A DNA stretch of 64,000 nt. Source: JALTDM01 sp964421355. GTDB taxonomy: Bacteria > Bacteroidota > Bacteroidia > Bacteroidales > JALTDM01. The position numbers were made by a program, and so were the translations under genes. Shown here piece after piece: positions 45,974 to 54,142 of the stretch (position 1 is its first letter; the number at the start of each line of letters is the position of its first letter). Location of the stretch: positions 9,877-73,876 of the forward strand of contig CAYQWX010000003.1 of NCBI GenBank assembly GCA_964421355.1, given 5' to 3'. The notes under the pieces were generated by a model, which was not told the DNA's origin, ran no database searches, and was given only the letters and a program-made list of their open reading frames with translations.

Positions 45974-46837
45974 TTACTTTGGAATTTTAAATTTTAATTT
46001 TAATCTATCTTTTTTCACTACTTTATAATATTTTATGTCAAAGTTATATGAATTGTTTTTATTATTTAGAATAATTTTCATTTTTTTAACAAAAGGTTTA
46101 TTCCCCAAAGTATTACCATAGTTTATATAAAAAACATCAAGTTTATAGTTATTTACAAAATCTTCTATAATAGATCTATCCAAAAAATAAGTATTTGCAT
46201 TTACATAAAACTTCTGTCCTATCAGAGATTGTCGTAATCGTACGGATATCTTTTTACCTTTTTTATTTTTTTTATAATACCTCTTTATTTTATTATTTTT
46301 AACAGAATAAAATATCACATCAGCAGAATCTTTTTTACGCTTAAAATCCTTAAATTTTTTAAATGAAAATACGGTATCGTCATAAATGAAAGGGCGAGCA
46401 AATAATAATGCTTCAATATTGCTGTATGTCAAATTTAGGGCATATTTATCACTTATCCACTTATAAGTTTTTTTATAAAAATTATGATTTAATTCATCTA
46501 TTAAATATATGGTATCTTTAGTAAGTTTCAATTTTGCCACAGGAATACCTGTGCTATGGTATAATGAAATAATCATCATAGAATCTTTAACCACTCTAAA
46601 TATACCCCTAAGCGAATGAGTAGTATTATTTTCTTTAAACTTTATTTTGGCTTTAGCAAGCAAATAGTGATAATCAGGATAAATTGAGTTAAAAGTCTTA
46701 ACAAATTTTTTATGAGTTATTCTTTTTGTGTGTCTTTGTGTTTGAGGCTCAGTTACAACATCTGTTTTTAATACCGAGCAAGCACTTGACATTAATATTA
46801 TTGTTAATGAAATTATATAAACTATTCTTCTTTTCAC
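45974..46837 (-). CDS. DUF4292 family lipoprotein
   Basis: 287 residues with lipobox SSAC (Cys20). The mature part is beta-rich and very lysine- and tyrosine-rich, consistent with a lipid- or LolA/LolB-like half-barrel, though I infer the fold only from composition and from the known placement of DUF4292 genes beside a TPR lipoprotein and an EnvC-like gene in Bacteroidota. Overlaps the TPR gene by four bases and adjoins the EnvC-like gene. Likely outer-membrane anchored on the periplasmic side. Role unknown. Confidence 0.82.
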   Translation of the reverse strand: MKRRIVYIISLTIILMSSACSVLKTDVVTEPQTQRHTKRITHKKFVKTFNSIYPDYHYLLAKAKIKFKENNTTHSLRGIFRVVKDSMMIISLYHSTGIPVAKLKLTKDTIYLIDELNHNFYKKTYKWISDKYALNLTYSNIEALLFARPFIYDDTVFSFKKFKDFKRKKDSADVIFYSVKNNKIKRYYKKNKKGKKISVRLRQSLIGQKFYVNANTYFLDRSIIEDFVNNYKLDVFYINYGNTLGNKPFVKKMKIILNNKNNSYNFDIKYYKVVKKDRLKLKFKIPK

Positions 46838-48579
46838 TCTTCTATTATTTTTTTATTCTCAATCTTCTGCAATAAAACCTGCCTCCTTTTACCTGTCTTG
46901 CTATATGCTTCTTTCCAGTATTTTACCGCCGTAGTAACATCTCCATTCTTAAAAAATATATCTCCTGCATGTTCTAATATGGTTGGATTTTTATCTCCTC
47001 CGTTTTTTAATGATTTAACTATATACTTTTGAGCTTTTTGGTATTCTTTTTTCTTATATAAGACCCAAGCATAGGTATCTAAATAGTTAGGATCGGTGGG
47101 AAAATATTTCAGGACTATTTGCATTAAAGTGTCTGCTTTATCTAAATTTCTATTTTCCAAAGCAAGGAAAAAAGCATAATTATTCATTGCTCCTACATCA
47201 TTTGGATAAATATCCAATAATTTATCGTAATAAGCAAATGAAGAGTCCGGCTCATGATTTCTATAATAACTCTCTGCAAGAAAAAAATAATAACTTCTAA
47301 GCAAATTGCTATCAGGCAATAATTTCAATCCTTTCTTAAAATAATAAATGGCACTATCATACTTAGTTTCTCTATAAAAACCTAATCCTCCATATAAATA
47401 GAATTGTGAAACAAATGGGAATAAGTCCATTGCCTCACGAGCATGTACAATAAGGGAATCATTTTGATTGTAATTATTATCAATAAACATAAGCTGTTGC
47501 CATACAAGATAATTGGATTTATCTTTATGTCTTATTTTATTTAGATATTCTTTTGCTTTTTTATAATCTTTCACTTGTGAATAAAAATCAGCTGCTAATC
47601 CCCAAGACACAACATCACCATTATACTCTTTCGTTAAAATATTTACCAAAGGTTCTATCTTTTTAAAGTTTATACTATCCTTTCCATAATACTTCATGTA
47701 ATTATATGCTATCTCTACTTTTTTACTTTTATCCAGTTCGGGAGATTCAAATGCTTTTGCCAATGCCCAAAAAGCACTATCTGTTTTTCCTACAGATTGA
47801 TAATATTCTGCAAGAGACACATATATTTTACCATTAGTAGGTTCTATTGATATTATCTTTTTCAAAGTATTATATGCTTTATCTAATTTATTTTCAGACA
47901 TATAAAGTTGTGAAAGCAAAGAGTAATACTTTGTTTCATCAGGATTTTCTTTTATAAGTTTTATTACTTCGTCTTCCGCTTTATCATACTTTTTAAGCTG
48001 CGTATACAACTGTGCTTTTTCCAATACAATATCATCTATTATTCCTGATTGTTTTTCTATCTCATCATACAATTTTATAGCATCTTGTAATTTCCCTTCA
48101 GATTCATAAATATTAGCCAATTCAAGCTTCAAACTTGTTTGAGTATTATCTTTTGCAAGTAATTCTTTTATCACCTTTTTTGCTTTATCAAGTTTTTTAG
48201 TTTCCTTATATATAGCCACTAAAAATGTTCCATACCACTTATTATCCTTATTCATTTGGTAAGCCTTCTCAACATACTTTTCGGCATCTGAGAGTTGTCC
48301 GTTAAGATAAGCAACTTGCCCTAATTCATAATAAACAGAAGGAATGGAGTTATTTAAAGTCAAACATTTTTTAAAATATGATGCAGCCTCTAATGTTTTT
48401 CCAAGAAGTTTGTTTTTCACTCCTTCGTAATAATAATATTTAAATTTTGTATCTTTTTTATCATCCTTGGTAGGTTTTTGGACTTTTATCATAGTCCTAC
48501 AAGAAAACATTATAAATAGTAAGAAAAAAGTAACTATAAATAATAAAAGTTTAACAACCTGTCTTATAATCTTTTTCAT
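46834..48579 (-). CDS. Tetratricopeptide repeat lipoprotein
   Basis: 581 residues with lipobox MFSC (Cys27). About a dozen TPR units run from ~50 to ~560, for example ASYFKKCLTLNNSIPSVYYELG and a YYKLAE-type spacing throughout. TPR arrays are protein-binding scaffolds, here facing the periplasm from a lipid anchor. Co-transcribed with the DUF4292 lipoprotein (4-base overlap) and the EnvC-like protein. A conserved trio of this sort points to cell envelope or division work, which is inference from context. A TATCTTTGC promoter element lies 25 bases upstream. Confidence 0.88.
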   Translation of the reverse strand: MKKIIRQVVKLLLFIVTFFLLFIMFSCRTMIKVQKPTKDDKKDTKFKYYYYEGVKNKLLGKTLEAASYFKKCLTLNNSIPSVYYELGQVAYLNGQLSDAEKYVEKAYQMNKDNKWYGTFLVAIYKETKKLDKAKKVIKELLAKDNTQTSLKLELANIYESEGKLQDAIKLYDEIEKQSGIIDDIVLEKAQLYTQLKKYDKAEDEVIKLIKENPDETKYYSLLSQLYMSENKLDKAYNTLKKIISIEPTNGKIYVSLAEYYQSVGKTDSAFWALAKAFESPELDKSKKVEIAYNYMKYYGKDSINFKKIEPLVNILTKEYNGDVVSWGLAADFYSQVKDYKKAKEYLNKIRHKDKSNYLVWQQLMFIDNNYNQNDSLIVHAREAMDLFPFVSQFYLYGGLGFYRETKYDSAIYYFKKGLKLLPDSNLLRSYYFFLAESYYRNHEPDSSFAYYDKLLDIYPNDVGAMNNYAFFLALENRNLDKADTLMQIVLKYFPTDPNYLDTYAWVLYKKKEYQKAQKYIVKSLKNGGDKNPTILEHAGDIFFKNGDVTTAVKYWKEAYSKTGKRRQVLLQKIENKKIIEE

Positions 48580-48603
48580 TTTACTCCAAAATCAACGAAG
48601 TTG

Positions 48604-48611
48604 CAAAGATA
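48604..48611 (-). promoter_or_regulatory. Putative -7 promoter element of the TPR/DUF4292/EnvC-like operon
   Basis: TATCTTTG followed by C on the minus strand, 25 bases before the ATG at 48579. Confidence 0.55.
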
Positions 48612-48694
48612 ATAAAAAGATAAAGGGAAGTATAAAGTGTATGATTTTTTATATTAAACTTGCAGTTTGTAAAAATAAATAAAAACACAATCTT

Positions 48695-49960
48695 ATGAAA
48701 AATAAAATTGCAATTTTTACAAGCCTTATTGTATTGACAATAAACGGTTTCTCTCAAGTAAATGCCGAAAATACAAATCGAAAAAATGCATTAAATGTAT
48801 TTATGGACTGTGGGTTTTGCGACATGGATTATGTACGCAGAGAAGTTAAATTTGTTAATTATGTAAGAGATAGAAAAGAAGCCGATGTGGTGATATTAGG
48901 CACTTCACAAGAAACAGGAAGCAAAGGTGATGAATATATTCTTACATTTTTGGGTTATAAAAAATACAAAGGAATAAATGATACTCTAAAATATGATGCT
49001 CCCCCGTCATCTACCACAGAGGAACACAGAAAAGCCATTCTTAAAATATTCAAACTTGGACTAATAAGATATGTATCACACACCCCGTATATAAGTTATT
49101 TGGAAATCAACTCTTCATTGAAAAAAACAGAAAATGACTCTACAAAAGTTAAAGAAACTGAAGCCGTTGATAAATGGAATAACTGGGTATTTAGAATAGG
49201 AACTGATGCTTGGTTAAACGGAGAATCAACATCACAAAGCACATATATGTCAAACACTATATCGGCACAAAGAGTTACAGAAAAATGGAAATATGATTTC
49301 AAAATAAGAAATAGTTATAATCAATCAAATTACAATTATCAAAATTTTAAGTATATAAAAATAGTTAGAAATTATGGATTTTCTGGTAGTGTAATAAAAA
49401 GTGCTGGAGAACATTGGGCAATAGGATTATTTAATGGAGAATCAACAAATACTTATAATAACTATAAATTTTTATATAATTTACGTCCGGCAATTGAATA
49501 CAATGTATTTAAATATTCAGAATCTGCACACAAAGAACTACGCATAAGTTACGGAATATCTCACATATATGCTCAATATATAGATACTACTATTTTTAAC
49601 AAAACACAAGAAAATCTGTTTAAACATTCATTATCTGTAGATTTTCAAATAACACAACCATGGGGTAGCATATCCACTTCATTTTGGGCTTCTGACTACC
49701 TGCATGATTATCAGCTGTATAATACTGGAGTATGGGCATATATAAATTGGAGAATAGTAAAAGGATTATCATTTTACACAAATTTTTCAGCATCAATAGT
49801 ACACGACCAAATCTATTTACCTAAAGAGGAGGCTTCTATAGAAGATCTTCTTGTAAGGAGTAGGAGTATGCCAACTACATACAATTACTATATGTCTATA
49901 GGGCTATCTTATACATTTGGCTCCATATACAATAACATAGTAAATCCCCGATTTGATTAA
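48695..49960 (+). CDS. Uncharacterised outer-membrane protein with N-terminal DCGFCDMDY domain
   Basis: 421 residues. The signal peptide ends GFSQ (~21). The N-terminal part (~30-125) has VFMDCGFCDMDYVRREVKFV, a DRKEADVVILGT segment and YILTFLG, looking like a small alpha/beta domain with paired cysteines. The C-terminal two thirds (~165-421) are tyrosine- and asparagine-rich alternating strands ending in LSYTFGSIYNN, the look of a beta-barrel. I have seen proteins of this layout in Bacteroidota without an assigned function. Monocistronic, divergent from the TPR operon. A role in surface assembly is only a guess. Confidence 0.7.
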   Translation: MKNKIAIFTSLIVLTINGFSQVNAENTNRKNALNVFMDCGFCDMDYVRREVKFVNYVRDRKEADVVILGTSQETGSKGDEYILTFLGYKKYKGINDTLKYDAPPSSTTEEHRKAILKIFKLGLIRYVSHTPYISYLEINSSLKKTENDSTKVKETEAVDKWNNWVFRIGTDAWLNGESTSQSTYMSNTISAQRVTEKWKYDFKIRNSYNQSNYNYQNFKYIKIVRNYGFSGSVIKSAGEHWAIGLFNGESTNTYNNYKFLYNLRPAIEYNVFKYSESAHKELRISYGISHIYAQYIDTTIFNKTQENLFKHSLSVDFQITQPWGSISTSFWASDYLHDYQLYNTGVWAYINWRIVKGLSFYTNFSASIVHDQIYLPKEEASIEDLLVRSRSMPTTYNYYMSIGLSYTFGSIYNNIVNPRFD

Positions 49961-50164
49961 GAAATGACATCGCAACCTAATTAACAGTAAGTAAAGGGAG
50001 GTTGTTATCTGCTTTAGCAAACGCAATAATAAGGTTCGGTACTAGTTTGTTATTATAGGTAGTATCCCCGAAATAAATATGAAAATAACTAAATCATTTG
50101 TAATAAGTGTGGTTTTTTTATCTTAAAAATTGTTCCGAATATATTGATTCCCAAAAATTAAAAT
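49961..50164. other. Intergenic region with a signal-peptide-like stub frame
   Basis: The 204 bases between two convergent genes hold a weak hairpin (CAACCT 49973-49978 with AGGTTG 49999-50004). They also hold a 15-codon plus-strand frame at 50079-50126, MKITKSFVISVVFLS, which reads like the first half of a signal peptide and then stops. It may be a decayed gene start. No full gene or RNA gene is recognised. Confidence 0.4.
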
Positions 50165-50746
50165 TTACTTATTATTTTTTAGAAAAAATTCTTCATAAAT
50201 AACTTCCAACTGCTCGTAGAAATCATTACCAAACATTCTTTTTAGAGGAACTTCTAAAAACTTAAACAATGGTGTTTTTTCTTTTTTCCCTTTTATTAAA
50301 GCAGCCTTACATATAGAACGTTCATCATAATTTACAGCAAAAAACTCTTCATATTCCTTTATGCGAACAGGATAAAGATGACATGATATTGGCTTTATAA
50401 AATCAATTTCATTATTGAGGTATGCTTTTTCAAAAGCACACTTAACTATACCTTTTTCGTCATAATAAGCATACACACATTCCCTATTATTTATAGTTGG
50501 AGTAACTAAATCTCCATCATAATCTGTAATGTAAAGTCCTTGTTTCTCTATCTCTGAAATAGCTTGTAGAGGTAAATATTTTTTTATGATAGGATAAACT
50601 TTTCCCATCAGTTTTGCCTCCTCTTCTGTAAGAGGTGCTCCGGAATCGCCGTCCACACAACAAATTCCTTTGCATTTATCCAAATTACACACGAAATTCA
50701 CTTCGAACAAATCATCTGAAATAATTTTATCGTCTATTTGAAACAT
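50165..50746 (-). CDS. DUF3109 family cysteine-rich protein
   Basis: 193 residues. The cysteine pattern is typical of DUF3109 and the related YkgJ-type metal-binding proteins: CNLDKCKGICCVDGDSGAPL (~21-40), a later Cys pair around VYAYYDEKGIVKC, CHLYPVRI, then CKAAL. The clustered cysteines probably hold an Fe-S cluster or zinc. No signal peptide, so cytoplasmic. No reaction is assigned to the family. Follows ribH by 34 bases in the same direction. Confidence 0.88.
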   Translation of the reverse strand: MFQIDDKIISDDLFEVNFVCNLDKCKGICCVDGDSGAPLTEEEAKLMGKVYPIIKKYLPLQAISEIEKQGLYITDYDGDLVTPTINNRECVYAYYDEKGIVKCAFEKAYLNNEIDFIKPISCHLYPVRIKEYEEFFAVNYDERSICKAALIKGKKEKTPLFKFLEVPLKRMFGNDFYEQLEVIYEEFFLKNNK

Positions 50747-50780
50747 TTTTATTCCTAAATTTTTTTAAGAAAAGATTTAC

Positions 50781-51305
50781 TTATCCGAAGTATTTTCTGC
50801 TTAAATGCATCATTTTTATTAAGGCAATTGCTCCTTCCACCCCTTTGTTCCCCAACTTTCCTCCTGCTCTGTCTTTAGCCTGCTGGTAAGTGTCAGTAGT
50901 AAGCACACTGAAAATTATTGGTGTTTTTTGCAAATTATCTATACTAAAAGCACTTTCATTATTATCTCTTACTGCCGCATTTAATTTTGCAATACCGTAA
51001 GTTACTCCTTGTGCAATAAAATCAAAATGAGGAGTTTCTCCTCTTATTATTGCACCAATAGCAATCACGCCATCTACTCTTCCACTGACAGCCAAGGCTT
51101 TACTTCCAAAGATTAGTTCAAAAGAACCGGGAACATATTCCACAGTTATATCAAAAACACCATGCTTTTTTAATGTCTCAATGGCTCCATCAAGCAAAGC
51201 TCCTGTTATTTCATCATTCCACTCAGCAACAACAATTCCTACTCTAAACCCACGGGCAGAAGGTATTTTATCTTTATCGTAATTGGATAAATTTCGGGTT
51301 GACAT
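50781..51305 (-). CDS. ribH: 6,7-dimethyl-8-ribityllumazine synthase
   Basis: 174 residues. Makes lumazine from the ribityl-pyrimidine and dihydroxybutanone phosphate, the penultimate step of riboflavin synthesis. Signatures: VVAEWNDEITGALLDGA (~25-41), the substrate loop VPGSFELIFGSKAL, GAIIRGETPHFDFIAQGVTYG and FSVLTTDTYQQAKDRAGG. The N-terminus has a short Lys/Arg-rich extension. Two bases after the TPR gene; this TPR-ribH neighbourhood is common in Bacteroidota. Confidence 0.96.
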   Translation of the reverse strand: MSTRNLSNYDKDKIPSARGFRVGIVVAEWNDEITGALLDGAIETLKKHGVFDITVEYVPGSFELIFGSKALAVSGRVDGVIAIGAIIRGETPHFDFIAQGVTYGIAKLNAAVRDNNESAFSIDNLQKTPIIFSVLTTDTYQQAKDRAGGKLGNKGVEGAIALIKMMHLSRKYFG

Positions 51306-51306
51306 T

Positions 51307-52008
51307 TTAGATTTTATCTTTACCTAATTTCACTTTTACCCTTGCAATATATTTTTTTATTATTCTATGTTCAGCAGAATGTGGATATTCCTTTTTTATA
51401 GTTTGATAAAGATTCAATGCTTTTTCATTATCACCAAGTAACTCATTCATCAATCCAGCTTTTAATAAAAATGTAGGTGTTGTAAATTCATTTTTATGTT
51501 CTGTAGCAGCTTTTTCATAATATTTTGCGGCATCTTCATTTTTACCCATATTAGCATAGGCATCTCCTATTGCTCCCAATGCCATACTTGACACCATTAA
51601 ATCATCGCTATCAAAATCTTTCAATAAATCTATTGCTTTTTCGTAGTTGCCTAATTTCAAGTTAGAAATACCTGCATAATAATGAGCTAAATTACCTGCT
51701 TTAGTGCTACCATATTCATCTATTATATCATAAAATCCCATGTAATTACCATCACCATTCAAGGCTAACTTAAAAGAATCTTTTTCAAAATATCTTACTG
51801 CCATAAACATTTGAGACTGTGCTTCTTTTTCCAACGGCTGCCAATAATATTTTTTAAGAGCCATAAATATTAAAGCAACGCCTAATACAATAGTAATTAC
51901 CCAACTTAATACTTTTTTATTTCTTTCAATAAACTGTTCCGACTTTGTTAAAGTCTCTTCTATTGTTTCAAAACTGTCTTCGTGTTTAAGTTTTTCCTTT
52001 TTTGACAT
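51307..52008 (-). CDS. TPR membrane protein, YfgM/ancillary-translocon-like
   Basis: 233 residues from the Met at 52008, preceded by AAAGGAAT as a ribosome site. A Met 13 codons earlier would run into the upstream gene. A charged cytoplasmic N-terminus carries one membrane helix (VLSWVITIVLGVALIFMAL, ~32-50), then periplasmic TPR units (~60-225, with YEKAIDLLKDF and EDAAKYYEKAA repeats). Layout matches YfgM-like proteins that assist the Sec translocon and periplasmic chaperones. That function is inferred from topology. Overlap-free, two bases before ribH. Confidence 0.85.
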   Translation of the reverse strand: MSKKEKLKHEDSFETIEETLTKSEQFIERNKKVLSWVITIVLGVALIFMALKKYYWQPLEKEAQSQMFMAVRYFEKDSFKLALNGDGNYMGFYDIIDEYGSTKAGNLAHYYAGISNLKLGNYEKAIDLLKDFDSDDLMVSSMALGAIGDAYANMGKNEDAAKYYEKAATEHKNEFTTPTFLLKAGLMNELLGDNEKALNLYQTIKKEYPHSAEHRIIKKYIARVKVKLGKDKI

Positions 52009-52039
52009 ATTCCTTTTATCTTTTTTAATCATTAAATAA

Positions 52040-52399
52040 TTAAACAATCATATTTCCAAACCATTTTTGGAACAGATCCCCTATCAGAGGCAAATATTTC
52101 ATTTCCTTGTTTATTGCATTTATCAATCCTAATAACCATAGGACAAATAATCCTAATTCTCCAATAAATGCAAGAATCCCAATAATAGGTATTCTAGCAA
52201 AAATAGACAAACCAATACCAAACAGCATTAATCCTAACATTTCTCTTAAATGGAATGCTCCAAGTTGAGTTTTTTTATTAGAATGCATAATAAGGGCAAT
52301 AATCCAACCTATAATAGTTATATAAGCTATTATAGCAACCGTATTGTCTTCATTTGATTTTACATTGTTAACTTGTGGATTAGTGCCTGCATTTTCCAT
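52040..52399 (-). CDS. Small Tic20/DUF4870-like membrane protein
   Basis: 119 residues with three or four membrane helices (~20-40, ~50-75, ~75-100). The block IIGWIIALIMHSNKKTQLGAFHLRE, with HLRE after the first helix, is the usual DUF4870/Tic20-like signature. Function unknown in bacteria. First gene of the minus-strand run that continues with the TPR protein, ribH and DUF3109. A TATCTTTGC element lies 23 bases upstream. Confidence 0.82.
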   Translation of the reverse strand: MENAGTNPQVNNVKSNEDNTVAIIAYITIIGWIIALIMHSNKKTQLGAFHLREMLGLMLFGIGLSIFARIPIIGILAFIGELGLFVLWLLGLINAINKEMKYLPLIGDLFQKWFGNMIV

Positions 52400-52421
52400 A
52401 ACGATAATATTTTTTGTGGTG

Positions 52422-52429
52422 CAAAGATA
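52422..52429 (-). promoter_or_regulatory. Putative -7 promoter element of the Tic20-like/TPR/ribH operon
   Basis: TATCTTTG followed by C on the minus strand, 23 bases before the ATG at 52399. Confidence 0.55.
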
Positions 52430-52454
52430 TTATATTTTGATTAAAAAATATCTT

Positions 52455-53414
52455 TTAATAAAAAAAGAGTTTAGATTTTTTATATCCGTTTATAAAAGCT
52501 CTATTATCCATTGCCTTTTTTGAAGCAAGTTTTATTTCAATAGGAACTATATAACCATCTGTTGTTGCTATATGTAATATTCCGTTTTCTATCTTTATTT
52601 CACCAGACATTATATTTTTATCTTTACCGTAAATAGCAGAGGCATATAATATTTTTGCTTCTGTTTCTTTTTCGTTTATTTTAATATTACTCCATGCCCC
52701 CGGATACGGACTTAGCCCCCTTATAAAATTATATATTTGTTGTGTGTTATTTTTCCAATTTATCTTACAATCTTCTTTAAAAATTTTTGGTGCAAACTTT
52801 ATTTCGGACAAACTAATCTCATCTTGAGGAATAGGAATTATATCTCCATTCATTATTTTATCTACCGTTTTCTCCAAAAGCTCGGCTCCTGTTTCCATCA
52901 ACTTATCATGAAGGCTTCCTGCAGTTTCCTCTGGAGAAATATTTACTTTTTCTTGCAACAATATATTCCCGGTATCAATATTTTCATTTATAAAAAAAGT
53001 AGTTACTCCCGTTTCTTTTTCACCATTTATTATAGCCCAATTTATAGGTGCCGCACCTCTATAATTAGGGAGTAACGATGCATGTAAATTTATCGTTCCA
53101 TACGGAGGAAACTGCCACACCTCTTTTGGAAGCATTCTAAAAGCCACCACTATTATAAGGTGTGGATTAAGCTCTTTTATATCTCTCACAAAATCTGGAT
53201 TCTTTAATTTTTGAGGTTGCAATATTGGCAAATTATATTTTTGTGCAGTTTTTTTAACCTCACTTTCTTTTATTTTCAGCCCTCGCCCTGCCTTTTTATC
53301 AGGAGCTGTTACCACTCCTACTATATTATAATCGTGTTTTAGCAAATATTCTAAATTGTAAGCGGCAAAATAAGGTGTCCCCATAAAAAGTATGCGAAAA
53401 TCATTTTTTCTCAT
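52455..53414 (-). CDS. fmt: Methionyl-tRNA formyltransferase
   Basis: 319 residues from the Met at 53414. An ATG two codons earlier (53420) exists, but the AGAGGAAAG ribosome site is placed correctly only for the inner one. Fmt formylates initiator Met-tRNA using 10-formyl-THF. Motifs: FMGTPYFA near the start, the catalytic NLHASLLPNYRGAAPINWAI with Asn and His, and ENIDTGNILLQ holding the third catalytic Asp. The C-terminal tRNA-binding domain is ordinary. The gene's start overlaps the end of plsY by 14 bases. Confidence 0.96.
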   Translation of the reverse strand: MRKNDFRILFMGTPYFAAYNLEYLLKHDYNIVGVVTAPDKKAGRGLKIKESEVKKTAQKYNLPILQPQKLKNPDFVRDIKELNPHLIIVVAFRMLPKEVWQFPPYGTINLHASLLPNYRGAAPINWAIINGEKETGVTTFFINENIDTGNILLQEKVNISPEETAGSLHDKLMETGAELLEKTVDKIMNGDIIPIPQDEISLSEIKFAPKIFKEDCKINWKNNTQQIYNFIRGLSPYPGAWSNIKINEKETEAKILYASAIYGKDKNIMSGEIKIENGILHIATTDGYIVPIEIKLASKKAMDNRAFINGYKKSKLFFY

Positions 53415-54036
53415 AAGCATCTTTCCTCTTTTTACTAAAAAATATTTTGGATTCCGTTCCCGTAAGTAAGCGTTTTATATTTGAACGATGAGTATATATC
53501 ACAAGAAAAAATATAAAAATGAAAAAAATAAGTAAAGGATAGTTCAAATCAGATTTATGTGTGAAATAATATATTATAGGTAACGCCAACCCTGACAAAA
53601 TAGAACTTAATGATATATAATTGGTTATCGCAAAAGTTAATACAAAAACTATAAGCGTATATAACACAGTAATTGGCGATAAAGCTATCACTACTCCAAG
53701 TAAAGTAGCAATTCCTTTACCTCCTCTGAATTTTGCAAATAATGGAAATATATGACCAACTACAGCCAATAACCCCAATATTATTTTAGTTGGTATTGGC
53801 AACCATGTTAAATTAAAAATATTATACAATTCTACAGCCAACAGCCCTTTGCCTACATCTATTAAGAGGACAGGAATAGCAATTTTCCAACCAAGCACTC
53901 TAAATGTATTTGTTGCACCAGCATTTCCACTCCCATAATCTCTTACATCTATCCCCTTTGTTAATTTACCAACCATTACTGCAGAAGGAATAGAACCCAA
54001 CAAATATGATAAAAGAAAAGATAAATAAGGAATCAT
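53401..54036 (-). CDS. plsY: Acyl-phosphate:glycerol-3-phosphate acyltransferase PlsY
   Basis: 211 residues, inner-membrane, about five helices. It transfers an acyl group from acyl phosphate to glycerol-3-phosphate in the first step of phospholipid synthesis. The three conserved loops are present: LLGSIPSAVM, GSGNAGATNTFRVLG (~36-50) and FRGGKGIATLLG (~103-114). A lysine-rich C-terminal tail (~198-211) overlaps fmt. TAACTTTGC promoter element 22 bases upstream, back to back with the T9SS locus promoter. Confidence 0.95.
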   Translation of the reverse strand: MIPYLSFLLSYLLGSIPSAVMVGKLTKGIDVRDYGSGNAGATNTFRVLGWKIAIPVLLIDVGKGLLAVELYNIFNLTWLPIPTKIILGLLAVVGHIFPLFAKFRGGKGIATLLGVVIALSPITVLYTLIVFVLTFAITNYISLSSILSGLALPIIYYFTHKSDLNYPLLIFFIFIFFLVIYTHRSNIKRLLTGTESKIFFSKKRKDAYEKK

Positions 54037-54058
54037 AAATCTATTTTTGATTTTCTTG

Positions 54059-54066
54059 CAAAGTTA
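54059..54066 (-). promoter_or_regulatory. Putative -7 promoter element of plsY-fmt
   Basis: TAACTTTG followed by C on the minus strand, 23 bases before the plsY ATG. Confidence 0.55.
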
Positions 54067-54086
54067 ATACAACAAATCTTTAATAC

Positions 54087-54114
54087 TTGTAATAAAAAAT
54101 ATTTTTTATCTTTG
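54087..54114 (+). promoter_or_regulatory. Putative promoter of the PorE-like/T9SS locus (-33 TTG and -7 TATCTTTG)
   Basis: TTG at 54087-54089, a 17-base spacer, then TATCTTTG at 54107-54114 followed by C: the best two-part match in the window to the Bacteroidota promoter (TTG-N17-23-TAnnTTTG). It lies 28 bases before the ATG at 54143. Confidence 0.6.
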
Positions 54115-54142
54115 CTTTTTGAAAAAAACTGATTTTAATATT

